Origin: SKHV01 sp963678565 | Lineage (GTDB): Bacteria > Bacteroidota > Bacteroidia > Bacteroidales > Prolixibacteraceae | Direction of reading: 5' to 3' | Length of the DNA: 64,000 nt | Assembly: GCA_963678565.1 (NCBI GenBank) | Contig: OY782875.1 | Coordinates: 2,356,001-2,420,000 of the forward strand | In this document: piece by piece, positions 34,851 to 44,055 of the stretch | Numbering within the stretch: the first letter of the stretch is position 1 | Layout: every line of letters starts with the position of its first letter | Position numbers and translations under genes: made by a program | Notes under the pieces: generated by a model | Told to the model about the DNA's origin: nothing | Seen by the model: only the letters and a program-made list of their open reading frames with translations | Database searches by the model: none

Positions 34851-36749
34851 ATGAGAAAATGGAAAATTGAAGACTCAGCCGAGTTGTATAATATTAATGG
34901 TTGGGGCGTTGAATACTTTAACATCAACGAAAAAGGTCATGTTACCGTTTCCCCCAAAAAGGGGTGTGCATCAGTCGACTTAAAAGAGTTGATTGATGAA
35001 TTGTCGATTCGAGATGTAGTGACTCCTATGTTAATTCGCTTTCCCGACATTTTGGACAATCAAATTGTAACCATTAATAGCTGTTTCGAAAAGGCTGCAA
35101 AAGACTACGAGTATAAAGCACAAAGCTATACGGTTTACCCGATTAAAGTAAATCAAATGCGCCCGGTGGTAGAGGAAATTGTAAGCCACGGAAAAAAATA
35201 CAATATTGGACTTGAAGCAGGTTCTAAACCCGAATTACATGCTGTTCTAGCAATTAATACCGACGACGATTCACTAATCGTGTGTAACGGATATAAAGAC
35301 GAAGATTACATTGAGTTAGCTTTATTGGCTCAAAAAATGGGCAAACAAATATTTTTGGTCGTTGAAAAACTTAACGAACTAAAATTAATTGCCACCATCG
35401 CCAAAAGACTCAATGTACGTCCGAATATTGGTATTCGCATAAAATTGGCAAGTGCCGGAAGCGGCAAATGGGAAGAATCGGGAGGCGATGGAAGTAAATT
35501 TGGTTTAACTTCTAGTGAGTTGCTTGAAGCTGCTGACTTTTTAAAGCAAAATAAAATGGAAGATAGCTTTCGTTTTATCCATTTTCATATTGGAAGTCAG
35601 ATTACTAAAATCCGAAGAATAAAAATTGCACTTCGCGAAGCATCACAGTTTTATTCCGAATTATGGAAATTAGGTTTCAAAATTGAATTCGTTGATATTG
35701 GTGGTGGGCTAGGAGTCGATTACGATGGAACAAGATCGTCGGTGAGCGAAAGTAGTGTGAACTACACCGTGCAGGAGTATGTAAACGACTCTGTAAGCTC
35801 TTTCGTAGATGTAAGTAACAGAAACGATATTCCGCACCCAAATATTATTACTGAATCGGGGCGTTCTTTAACGGCGCATCATTCAGTGTTGGTTTTTGAA
35901 GTACTCGAAAAAGCCAAGCTACCATCGTGGTACGACGACAAATACACAATATCTGATGAAGATCATGAATTGGTTAAGGAATTGTATAACATTTGGGATA
36001 AGATCAATCAAACACACATGCTCGAGCTTTGGCACGATGCATTGCAAATAAGAGAAGAATCATTAGATCGATTTAGTTTAGATTTAGTGGATTTAGAAAC
36101 TCGTGCAAAAATTGAGCGTTTATTTTGGAGTATTGCTCGTGAAATTCACGACATGGCTTCTGAGTTGAAGCATCAACCGATAGAGTTACGCAAGCTTAAA
36201 AGGATGCTTTCAGAAAAGTACTTTTGTAATTTCTCGTTGTTTCAATCTTTACCCGATTCGTGGGCAATCGATCAATTGTTTCCGATCATGCCAATCCATC
36301 GATTGGATGAAAAGCCAACACAAAATGCAACATTGCAAGATATTACTTGCGATTCTGATGGTAAAATTGACAATTTTATAGCAACAAGAAATACTTCGTA
36401 TTATTTGCCCGTGCATAAACTGAAGAGTAACGATTCGTATTACTTAGGCGTGTTTTTAGTGGGCGCTTATCAGGAAATATTAGGAGATTTGCACAACTTA
36501 TTTGGCGATACCAATGCGGTTCACATTTCAGTAAACGAAAAAGGGTATAAAGTTGATCAGGTGATTGATGGCGAAACCGTTGCCGAAGTGTTGGATTATG
36601 TGCAATACAATGCTAAAAAACTGGTTAGAACTGTGGAAACTTGGGTAACTTCCTCTGTAAAAAAAGGAAGAATTACAGCCAAAGAAGGCAAGGAGTTTTT
36701 ATCAACTTATCGATCAGGACTGTACGGTTATACCTACCTAGAAAAGTAA
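34851..36749 (+). CDS. speA: Biosynthetic arginine decarboxylase
   Basis: PLP enzyme that converts arginine to agmatine. K99 in the YPIKVNQ segment is the expected PLP lysine, HIGSQI lies at 246-251, and C500-D-S-D-G is the active-site motif of the second subunit side. Length 632, near the E. coli SpeA length. It is monocistronic with a terminator downstream and a palindrome (34776-34789) over a promoter-like TATATTTTG upstream. Its product is the substrate of AguA (15.2 kb). Confidence 0.95.
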   Translation: MRKWKIEDSAELYNINGWGVEYFNINEKGHVTVSPKKGCASVDLKELIDELSIRDVVTPMLIRFPDILDNQIVTINSCFEKAAKDYEYKAQSYTVYPIKVNQMRPVVEEIVSHGKKYNIGLEAGSKPELHAVLAINTDDDSLIVCNGYKDEDYIELALLAQKMGKQIFLVVEKLNELKLIATIAKRLNVRPNIGIRIKLASAGSGKWEESGGDGSKFGLTSSELLEAADFLKQNKMEDSFRFIHFHIGSQITKIRRIKIALREASQFYSELWKLGFKIEFVDIGGGLGVDYDGTRSSVSESSVNYTVQEYVNDSVSSFVDVSNRNDIPHPNIITESGRSLTAHHSVLVFEVLEKAKLPSWYDDKYTISDEDHELVKELYNIWDKINQTHMLELWHDALQIREESLDRFSLDLVDLETRAKIERLFWSIAREIHDMASELKHQPIELRKLKRMLSEKYFCNFSLFQSLPDSWAIDQLFPIMPIHRLDEKPTQNATLQDITCDSDGKIDNFIATRNTSYYLPVHKLKSNDSYYLGVFLVGAYQEILGDLHNLFGDTNAVHISVNEKGYKVDQVIDGETVAEVLDYVQYNAKKLVRTVETWVTSSVKKGRITAKEGKEFLSTYRSGLYGYTYLEK

Positions 36750-36768
36750 CAAAACTCAGAATAGTGAT

Positions 36769-36802
36769 ACAAAATTCTGCCAAAGGGTGGAATTTTGTTT
36801 TT
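36769..36802 (+). terminator. speA terminator
   Basis: A 13-bp stem with two G-T pairs, ACAAAATTCTGCC (36769-36781) with GGTGGAATTTTGT (36786-36798), has an AAAG loop and is followed by a T run to 36802. It lies 19 bp after the speA stop. Confidence 0.85.
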
Positions 36803-36883
36803 ACATCGGTTAAATAAAATTCGGTCATTGTGAATAATTTACTATTTTCAACGTCCTAATTATTTTAGTCTAACTAGCTATTT

Positions 36884-39800
36884 ATGAGAAAATTTGTATT
36901 TTATTATTTTATCTTATTCTTAATGTTTGCGTTCAAGGTATCTGCAGAAGGATTGGTGATCAACGAATTCTCTGCAAAAAACGAAACAGGAATTAGCGAT
37001 AAAGATGGGGCGATAGTCGATTGGATTGAACTCTACAACAATTCAGAAAGTGCAATCAACCTTTTAGGTTATGCATTAAGTGATGACCCAGAGGAGCGAG
37101 ACAAATTTATTCTTCCCCAAACAACAATTAATGCTCAAAGTTATTTAATAATCTATGCTTCAGGTAAAGCAATTGCGGTTCCTGGAAATGAAATTCATAC
37201 CAATTTCAAATTAGATGCCAATGGCGAATATCTGGCTTTGAGTGATCCATCTGGAAATATTTTATCAGAATTTAACCCATACCCATCGATGGGTGGCGAT
37301 GAATCATATGGAACCTATAATGATTCTTATGTGATTTTCACCGAAGTGAGTCCTGGCAGCAAGAACAATACAATTTCTGGTGTGAAGATGATCGCTCCAG
37401 AATTTAGTAAGCAACATGGCTTTTACGACAATGCTTTTGATCTAACTATTTCTTCTGATTTGTCAGGTGTAAAAGTATACTATACCACCGACGGATCATC
37501 GCCAACCAAAACGAATGGCACCTTAATTAATGGAGCTATCAACATTAGTAAAACGAGTGTAATTAGAGCTGTAGCTTATACCGACAACTTTGGTTATAGC
37601 CCTGTTGCGACAAGTTCATATTTATTTGTTGATGATATAATTCATCAATCGAATTCCCCGGCTGGATATCCATCAATGTGGGGGCCAATGTATAAATATA
37701 TGCGTGGCAGTTTGGCGCCAGCCGATTATGAAATGGACCCTCAGTTGGTTCAAAACACAAAAACAGCGGCCAATATTAAAGCTGGATTAAAATCCTTACC
37801 GGTAGTTTCATTGGTTACCAATAAAGAACACTTTTTCAATGCCGAGGAAAGTCCTGAAATCGGAGGGATTTATATGTATACAGGCCCACCGATCAGTAAC
37901 CCGCCGAACGAAACCTATGAACCGGGTAGAGGGTGGGAACGCCCAGTTTCGTTTGAGTTATTCGATGATAAAAAAGAGCATAGTCTTCAAATAGATTGTG
38001 CCGTTGAAATACATGGAGGGCATAGCCGTTACCCCGCAAAAACACCAAAGCACTCACTAAAATTAACCTTTAAGGATGAATATGGTCCAACAAAATTGAA
38101 TTATCCTATTTACGGTGATAACAAAGAGGATGTGCATAATTCAATTACTTTGAAAGCTGGTTTTGGAAATTCATGGCTACACAATGGTAGCGAATCATTG
38201 TTGGAACAATTTGTTCGCGATCGTTGGACACATGAAGCTATGCGGAATATGGGCAATCCTGCCAGTAATGGAATTTTTGTTCATCTATTTATCAATGGTA
38301 TCTACTGGGGTGTTTACACCTCTTTAGAAAGAATTGACGCATATTTTGCCGAATCTTATATCGGTGGAGAATATGAAGATTTCGATATCATTAAAGATTA
38401 CTCAGAGGCGATTGCCGGAACTGACGAAAATTGGAACCAACTGCAGAATTATGCGAATGCTGGTTTAACAAATATGACCACTTATATGCGAATCCAAGGC
38501 AAAAATCTGGATGGCTCAATTAATCCAAACTTTAAACCTTTGGTCGACATGGACAATTTAATCGATTATATGATTCTCAACTTTTATGGCTCTAATACCG
38601 ACTGGGATCATCATAATTGGGGTGCAGTTTATAATCGCGAAAATCCGGGAAAGGGATTTCAATTTTTAGTTTGGGATAGCGAACAAATGCTAAAATCAGT
38701 AGACGGCAATGTGCTAAGTGAAGACAATAGAGGATGTCCGAGTAATATTTTTCAAGCTTTAATACGAAATACTGATTTCAGACAGCGATTTATGAATCGG
38801 GTTCAGAAACAATGTTACAACGATGGGCCACTTACACCGGTTAATGCCGCAAAACTGTATGACGATTTAATTGGAATTGTTGATACCGCAATGTATGCAG
38901 AATCGGCCCGATGGGGCGATTATCGACGCGATGTACTACCATGGAGTCCTCCTTCTGGTGGATATCGATTATTTACAGTAGAGAACGATTTTGTGCCCCT
39001 TTACGAGTGGATGATGAATACCTATTTCCCTGGACGGCGAGATGCATTTATTCGTTCTTTGAAACAAAATGGATGGTATTCAAATATTATGGCGCCAGAA
39101 CTTGAGCTTAATGGCACTCCAATTGCTGGATCTACAATCGAAACTGGCGATCAATTAGATATGAATGTCAGTTCTGGTTTAATATATTACACTTTAGATG
39201 GTACCGATCCTCGTTTGAGCGATGTTACAAGTGAAGCAAATGCAAATACTTTTGAGTTAGTTGCTACAACAGCTCTAAAATACGTTACAATTCCAAAATC
39301 GGATATTGGTAACAATTGGAAATCATCTGTAAGCGCAGTAAGTGATTGGCATCAAGTATCTGGCAATCCTGGGGGGATTGGATATGAAACTGGATCAGGT
39401 TATGAAAACTTTATTAGTTACGATGTTCTTTCTGAAATGCGAAATAATTATTCTTCGTGTTATGTGAAAATCCCATTTGAAATAAGTGCCGACCAGCTAG
39501 AGAAGATAGCAAGTTTAGAATTAGGTTTGTTGTTCGATGACGGTTTTGTGGCCTACATTAATGGAACAGAAGTGCAACGATTCAATGCATCAGGTAGTGT
39601 TTCTTGGAATACATTGGCGAGCGAAAATCATGAAGCTGGTAATTATGAAAGCTTTACCATTAGCAACGTGTCAAATTTGCTTCACGAAGGAGAAAACATT
39701 TTAGCAATTCATGCGCTAAACGTTAGTTTAGGGAGCTCCGATTTTATTATCAACGCAAAGTTGAGTGGTGTAGAGGAACAAAAATTTAGTGGATTAGCAG

Positions 39801-40714
39801 AAACAGCAAAACAATATACAGGAACTATTAATTTAGAGAATTCGATACATGTAATGGCTCGTGCATATAATAACAATGAGTGGAGTGCATTAACTGAAAA
39901 GATTTTAGTGAACAATGCAGATTACGATGGAATAAAAATTACAGAAATACATTACCATCCTGAGTCTATTGCAGGCGACTCAACCACCGATTTCGAATTT
40001 GTTGAGCTTAAAAATACAAGCAGTCATGCAATTTATCTGAGTGGGGCTTACTTTTCGGAAGGAATCGATTTTAGCTTTCCTGAAGGCAGCCAAATCAAAC
40101 CAGGTGAATTTATCGTGTTAACTGATAATTCAGCCGACTTCTTTACGCATTATGGATTTGATGCCTATGATAACTATGCTGGCCAATTAAATAATGATGG
40201 TGAAGATGTGGTGCTGTTAAGCAACTCTAACGATACAATTTGTACAGCAAAATTCAACGATGGCATCGAATGGCCTCAGAAAGCCGATGGTGGAGGGTAT
40301 TCTCTTGTTACGGCTTTGGCAAGCCCTACCAATGATCCGAGAAAAGTAGCTGATTGGGTATTATCTGCCGAAATAAATGGTTCTCCGGGTGCAGATGATG
40401 CAAATAGCATTGTTTCAGCTAAGGAAATTACAGTAAATGAAGAGCAGATTAATGTTAGTGTATTCCCAAATCCGATGAATAATTTTGCTCAATTCAGAGC
40501 AAACAATGGTGAGGAAATTAAATTGATTAAAATCTATAATTTAAGTGGTGAAAAGGTTGTGAGCATTAATAATTATGCAGGAAACAAGGCCCAATTAGTA
40601 TGGAATGGAACTAATAGCGATGGTAAAGAAGTTCAGAATGGAATTTATATTTATCAAACTATTTTAGGTTCGTCGAAAGTTAAATCGATAACTGGAAAAA
40701 TACTGAAACGTTAA
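36884..40714 (+). CDS. CotH kinase-like secreted protein with lamin-tail and type IX sorting domains
   Basis: A 1276-residue exported protein. A signal peptide (1-21) is followed by a lamin-tail domain (about 24-150), a chitobiase-type C-terminal module (YYTTDGSSPT, about 165-240), a CotH spore-coat-kinase domain (about 330-650, with WGVYTSLERID and the FLVWDSEQML motif), a second YYTLDGTDP module (about 760), a second lamin-tail domain (about 1010-1140) and a type IX secretion sorting domain at the C-terminus (about 1200-1276, SVFPNPMNNFAQF and NGIYIYQ). It should be exported by the type IX system and anchored or released at the surface. Substrate unknown; CotH kinases phosphorylate proteins. 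Confidence 0.88.
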   Translation: MRKFVFYYFILFLMFAFKVSAEGLVINEFSAKNETGISDKDGAIVDWIELYNNSESAINLLGYALSDDPEERDKFILPQTTINAQSYLIIYASGKAIAVPGNEIHTNFKLDANGEYLALSDPSGNILSEFNPYPSMGGDESYGTYNDSYVIFTEVSPGSKNNTISGVKMIAPEFSKQHGFYDNAFDLTISSDLSGVKVYYTTDGSSPTKTNGTLINGAINISKTSVIRAVAYTDNFGYSPVATSSYLFVDDIIHQSNSPAGYPSMWGPMYKYMRGSLAPADYEMDPQLVQNTKTAANIKAGLKSLPVVSLVTNKEHFFNAEESPEIGGIYMYTGPPISNPPNETYEPGRGWERPVSFELFDDKKEHSLQIDCAVEIHGGHSRYPAKTPKHSLKLTFKDEYGPTKLNYPIYGDNKEDVHNSITLKAGFGNSWLHNGSESLLEQFVRDRWTHEAMRNMGNPASNGIFVHLFINGIYWGVYTSLERIDAYFAESYIGGEYEDFDIIKDYSEAIAGTDENWNQLQNYANAGLTNMTTYMRIQGKNLDGSINPNFKPLVDMDNLIDYMILNFYGSNTDWDHHNWGAVYNRENPGKGFQFLVWDSEQMLKSVDGNVLSEDNRGCPSNIFQALIRNTDFRQRFMNRVQKQCYNDGPLTPVNAAKLYDDLIGIVDTAMYAESARWGDYRRDVLPWSPPSGGYRLFTVENDFVPLYEWMMNTYFPGRRDAFIRSLKQNGWYSNIMAPELELNGTPIAGSTIETGDQLDMNVSSGLIYYTLDGTDPRLSDVTSEANANTFELVATTALKYVTIPKSDIGNNWKSSVSAVSDWHQVSGNPGGIGYETGSGYENFISYDVLSEMRNNYSSCYVKIPFEISADQLEKIASLELGLLFDDGFVAYINGTEVQRFNASGSVSWNTLASENHEAGNYESFTISNVSNLLHEGENILAIHALNVSLGSSDFIINAKLSGVEEQKFSGLAETAKQYTGTINLENSIHVMARAYNNNEWSALTEKILVNNADYDGIKITEIHYHPESIAGDSTTDFEFVELKNTSSHAIYLSGAYFSEGIDFSFPEGSQIKPGEFIVLTDNSADFFTHYGFDAYDNYAGQLNNDGEDVVLLSNSNDTICTAKFNDGIEWPQKADGGGYSLVTALASPTNDPRKVADWVLSAEINGSPGADDANSIVSAKEITVNEEQINVSVFPNPMNNFAQFRANNGEEIKLIKIYNLSGEKVVSINNYAGNKAQLVWNGTNSDGKEVQNGIYIYQTILGSSKVKSITGKILKR

Positions 40715-40762
40715 TTTTTCACTTTTTGTGACCTTAGTCAACTTTTAAGTTTTTCTTTCTAG

Positions 40763-40770
40763 TACTTTTG
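40763..40770 (+). promoter_or_regulatory. Putative -7 promoter element of the PLC-like gene
   Basis: TACTTTTG is a perfect TAnnTTTG match 26 bp upstream of the start codon. The -33 position shows only TTTA, with a short spacer. Confidence 0.4.
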
Positions 40771-40796
40771 TAGGATAACACACAAAGAGAAATTTA

Positions 40797-41900
40797 ATGT
40801 TGAAGTTTTTCAAGATATTACTCATTCTGTTTACCCTATGGATCTTATTGGGGTCATGGGGTTTTACAGGACATAAATACATTACAACAAAATCAGGTGA
40901 GTCCTTAAAGCAGGTTCACCCTGCATTCGAAAATTGGATGCAACTAGTTGCATTTCATACTGCCGATGCCGATTTAAGAAAACCTTTCGATTCAACCGAA
41001 TTCGACAAGCATTTTATTGATATCGATAATTATCCTGAGTATTTAAATAGTGGAGCAATTCATCAGGATTACGATTCGTTGGTTCAAATGCATGGAGTTG
41101 AATTTGTTCATAAACAAGGCGTTTTACCTTGGTCAACAAACAAAGCTATCCAGAACTTAATCAAAGCATTCAGAAAAGGCGATTTTGAACAAGCAACCAT
41201 CGAAGCAGCCAATATTAGTCATTATGTTGCCGATGGCTTTATGCCTTTCCATATTACCCGAAATTACGATGGGCAGTTTTCAGGAAACGATGGAATTCAT
41301 TATCGATACGAGTCGCTTATGATTAACGAGTATGCAGATGAAATTGAATACGAAGTCGATTCTATTGTATTAATCGATGATTATCAAACGTACATTTTTT
41401 CCTATCTGTATAAAAATTATCTATACATCGATACTCTTTTGTGGGCTGATAAAAAGGCGCGTTCAATTAACGCCGTTGAAAACTCGCTAGAATATACGGC
41501 AGATTTATGGAATTCAACAGAAAAATTGACAACAAAGCTGTTTAAAAATGCGTCGCAAGCAATTACAAATATCATTTATAGTTGTTGGGGTGATGCCGGT
41601 AAGCCAGAATTTGATTTGAAATATATCGATCATCAATTAAGCAACAGTCATTTCGAGATTTCAATGATTTACTTCAACGGCAGAAACAGATCTTTGAATT
41701 GGATTTTCAAGAATAATGAAGAAGCTGTTGTTCGCTTTGCAGTTAGAAATTCAGAAGATAAAGAGGTATTTACAGAAACAAAGAAATATACCAAAGGTAC
41801 ATTTGAAGAAACCAACTCAATTCAACTTGAAAAAGGGGAGTATTGCTTCGTTATGGAAGCAAATGGTAAAGTAGTTAAAAAGAAGTTTAAAGTATATTAG
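40797..41900 (+). CDS. Zinc-dependent phospholipase C / S1-P1 nuclease-like enzyme
   Basis: A 367-residue exported enzyme. A signal peptide (1-20) is followed directly by W21-G-F-T-G-H26, so cleavage after S20 would leave an N-terminal tryptophan, the residue that binds zinc in bacterial phospholipases C. Further zinc ligands are readable: H142, D146 and H152 in SHYVADGFMPFH, then H168 and E172 in GIHYRYE; the H-x3-D-x5-H and H-x3-E spacings equal those of Bacillus PLC. The C-terminal part (about 270-367) is a beta-rich extra domain. It follows the CotH-like gene on the same strand by 82 bp. Phospholipase or nuclease activity cannot be decided. Confidence 0.8.
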   Translation: MLKFFKILLILFTLWILLGSWGFTGHKYITTKSGESLKQVHPAFENWMQLVAFHTADADLRKPFDSTEFDKHFIDIDNYPEYLNSGAIHQDYDSLVQMHGVEFVHKQGVLPWSTNKAIQNLIKAFRKGDFEQATIEAANISHYVADGFMPFHITRNYDGQFSGNDGIHYRYESLMINEYADEIEYEVDSIVLIDDYQTYIFSYLYKNYLYIDTLLWADKKARSINAVENSLEYTADLWNSTEKLTTKLFKNASQAITNIIYSCWGDAGKPEFDLKYIDHQLSNSHFEISMIYFNGRNRSLNWIFKNNEEAVVRFAVRNSEDKEVFTETKKYTKGTFEETNSIQLEKGEYCFVMEANGKVVKKKFKVY

Positions 41901-41903
41901 AAA

Positions 41904-42179
41904 ATGGCAATGTTTGAAGAATTGTGGGTGAGGATTTTATTAGTAGCACTTTTGATATTTATTGTAAATGTACCTTTTGGAGTTTTGCGCTCTAAAGTCA
42001 AGAAGTTTTCTTTCCTATGGTTTCTATACATCCACCTTCCTGTTCCACTGGTTGTATTGTTTCGATTGAAATTTGATATAGGATTTGCCTTTTATACCTA
42101 TCCGATTTTAATTGGGGCATTTTTCCTTGGACAATTTCTTGGTCGTAAGGCCACCACACTTAGTTGTTGTAAAAGCTAG
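41904..42179 (+). CDS. Small hydrophobic membrane protein
   Basis: A 91-residue protein with about three transmembrane segments (residues 8-28, 35-53, 60-80) and a C-terminal SCCKS tail. Not recognised. It starts 3 bp after the PLC-like gene, suggesting translational coupling, and its stop overlaps the stop of the convergent BT_3928-like gene by 4 bp. Confidence 0.65.
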   Translation: MAMFEELWVRILLVALLIFIVNVPFGVLRSKVKKFSFLWFLYIHLPVPLVVLFRLKFDIGFAFYTYPILIGAFFLGQFLGRKATTLSCCKS

Positions 42180-43303
42180 TTTAGTTTGCTTTGCCAGTTG
42201 TATTGAGAAGGCAATTCACGCCAATGATATTTTTCAAGAATGGTTCCTTCTTCAAGAATTAGCAATCCCGGATTTGATCGTATGATTGTTTTTAAAGTAA
42301 TTTCATCACAGAAATAAAACTCGTAGGGCGGCTGATTGATTACACTAAATTCCTCAATTTGCTCATCGGTTGCAGCTGTTAAACAAATAAAATTAGAACC
42401 ATTTTCTAATACACTATTGGCAAGCTTGTTAATTTTACTTTGTTCCGAAATATTCGAATTTTCAAGATCGTAAGCGATCAATAAAAAAGTATAGCCGAGT
42501 GCCGTTAAATAATAATCGGCAACATCTTCGCCATAGCTATTTTCAATTGTGAAATCGTGAATTGGGGGCTCATAACCTTTCTGGATTAATTCAGATTCCA
42601 TAGAAACATAAGCCCAGTTCACAGTATCTTTCCACGGATAGTTTTCTTCAGTGAATCGTTCTTCGTTCCCTGTATTTTTGTTTTTGTAAACAAACTCATA
42701 TTCATAAATTGCTTCTGGAGCATCTTCCGGAATAGTCATTCCTTCCATTATATTATTTCCAACTTTATACGGTCTGAAATCTAAAAGAGGAAGATAATTG
42801 TATGATATATTTATAAAAATGCTAAAAAGTACGACAATGCCCAGCCATATTCTAGTTTGTAATGAAGAATTGTAAGCAATCGAATATTGCTTTCTGAATT
42901 TAAAAACAACAATTATCAGAATGGTAAGAACTATATTTTTGAGGAAGGTAGCCCAATTTGAAATGATCAGGGCATCGCCAAAACAGCCGCAATCGGTAAC
43001 CGGATTCGTAAGGGCTATGTACAGAGTTAAGGGTAGGAATACGGCCATAAAAAGCAGTGCGATCCAACCAAAAAACTTCATCTTGTATTTTAAAAGGAAC
43101 GAAATTCCAATAAGTAATTCAGTTCCAATAAGAGCAATTGCAAGTACGGTGGCTAATGAATTGGCCCATGAAAAACCAAAGGCATTAAAATAATCAATAA
43201 GCTTGTATATTGTTCCATAAGGATCTACGCCCTTAACAAAACCAGAAAATATAAAAACAACACCAATTAAAATTCGAGAGACTTCTTTTAATAACTTCAC
43301 CAT
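42176..43303 (-). CDS. BT_3928-like DoxX/MauE-type membrane protein
   Basis: A 375-residue protein with four N-terminal transmembrane segments (about 8-28, 47-70, 78-98, 118-140) of the DoxX/MauE redox-associated type, with the motif DCGCFGD (C105 and C107) after TM3. The C-terminal half (about 180-375) is extracytoplasmic and carries a thioredoxin-like segment with LTAATDEQIEEF. It matches the BT_3928 family of Bacteroidota. A redox role is inferred. It lies downstream of the DUF1599 gene (68 bp), a conserved neighbour. Confidence 0.7.
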   Translation of the reverse strand: MVKLLKEVSRILIGVVFIFSGFVKGVDPYGTIYKLIDYFNAFGFSWANSLATVLAIALIGTELLIGISFLLKYKMKFFGWIALLFMAVFLPLTLYIALTNPVTDCGCFGDALIISNWATFLKNIVLTILIIVVFKFRKQYSIAYNSSLQTRIWLGIVVLFSIFINISYNYLPLLDFRPYKVGNNIMEGMTIPEDAPEAIYEYEFVYKNKNTGNEERFTEENYPWKDTVNWAYVSMESELIQKGYEPPIHDFTIENSYGEDVADYYLTALGYTFLLIAYDLENSNISEQSKINKLANSVLENGSNFICLTAATDEQIEEFSVINQPPYEFYFCDEITLKTIIRSNPGLLILEEGTILEKYHWRELPSQYNWQSKLN

Positions 43304-43371
43304 ATATCTTTAAATTGCCGATATTCATTAATAACGATACGAAATGTCAATTGGTTTTAAGAGAATTAAAT

Positions 43372-43914
43372 TTATTCCTCAAAATCAAGCTTAATCATAG
43401 CAAACACGGCATAATTCATCATGTCCATGTAATTGGCATCTATTCCTTCCGAAATCAATGTTTTACCTTGATTGTCTTCAATTTGTTTGGTTCTTTTCAA
43501 CTTCATTAAAATCAAATCGGTGTAGCTACTTATTCTCATGTTACGCCAAGCTTCGCCATAATCGCTGTTTTTTTTCATCATCAATTCCTTTGCAGCTTGC
43601 AGGTTGCTTAAATATTTAGTCAGCGTAACTTCATTGCTTAAATCTTCCTGATCTGAAGTTCCCAATTCTAATTGAATTAAAGCCATCGAGCAATAATTTA
43701 TAATGCCAATAAACTCATCGCGAACACCATCTTCAATTTCTTGAGAACCTTTATCCTCTATACTTCTGATGCGTTGTGCTTTAATATAAATTTGATCGGT
43801 CATTGAGCTCGGGCGAAGAATTCGCCAAGCAATGCCATAATCCTTCATCTTCTTTTCAAATATTTCTGAACATACTGAAATTACGTGATCGTATTGTTTA
43901 TTGGTATCAGCCAT
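43372..43914 (-). CDS. DUF1599 protein with two tandem repeats
   Basis: A 180-residue cytoplasmic protein made of two similar halves. Repeat one (about 5-90) has KKMKDYGIAWRILRPSSMTDQIYIKAQRIRSIED, shown here as positions 21-54, and repeat two (about 100-180) has KKNSDYGEAWRNMRISSYTDLILMKLKRTKQIED, at about 115-148. DUF1599 is related to MazG-like nucleotide pyrophosphohydrolases but its activity is unknown. It is divergent from folP and upstream of the BT_3928-like gene. Confidence 0.85.
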   Translation of the reverse strand: MADTNKQYDHVISVCSEIFEKKMKDYGIAWRILRPSSMTDQIYIKAQRIRSIEDKGSQEIEDGVRDEFIGIINYCSMALIQLELGTSDQEDLSNEVTLTKYLSNLQAAKELMMKKNSDYGEAWRNMRISSYTDLILMKLKRTKQIEDNQGKTLISEGIDANYMDMMNYAVFAMIKLDFEE

Positions 43915-43965
43915 TTTAATTTTTGTTATTTCAAGGAATACAAAGAAACAATAAATGTAAACATT

Positions 43966-43998
43966 TTTGAATTTTCAGGTTGAATTATTGTAGTTTTG
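43966..43998 (+). promoter_or_regulatory. folP promoter (TTTG / TAnnTTTG)
   Basis: TTTG at 43966-43969 is followed after 21 bp by TAGTTTTG at 43991-43998, perfect matches to the Bacteroidota -33 and -7 elements with normal spacing. It is about 58 bp upstream of folP. Confidence 0.6.
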
Positions 43999-44011
43999 TT
44001 TTCCGTTAAAA

Positions 44012-44028
44012 ATGAACAGTTTGTTCAT
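44012..44028 (+). promoter_or_regulatory. Perfect 17-bp palindrome in the folP leader
   Basis: ATGAACA-GTT-TGTTCAT is a perfect inverted repeat starting about 8 bp after the predicted transcription start and 28 bp before folP. Its symmetry and position suit an operator for a dimeric repressor, but an RNA hairpin in the leader is possible. No second copy was seen. Confidence 0.5.
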
Positions 44029-44055
44029 AACATATACATTTTATAGTTCGTAATA

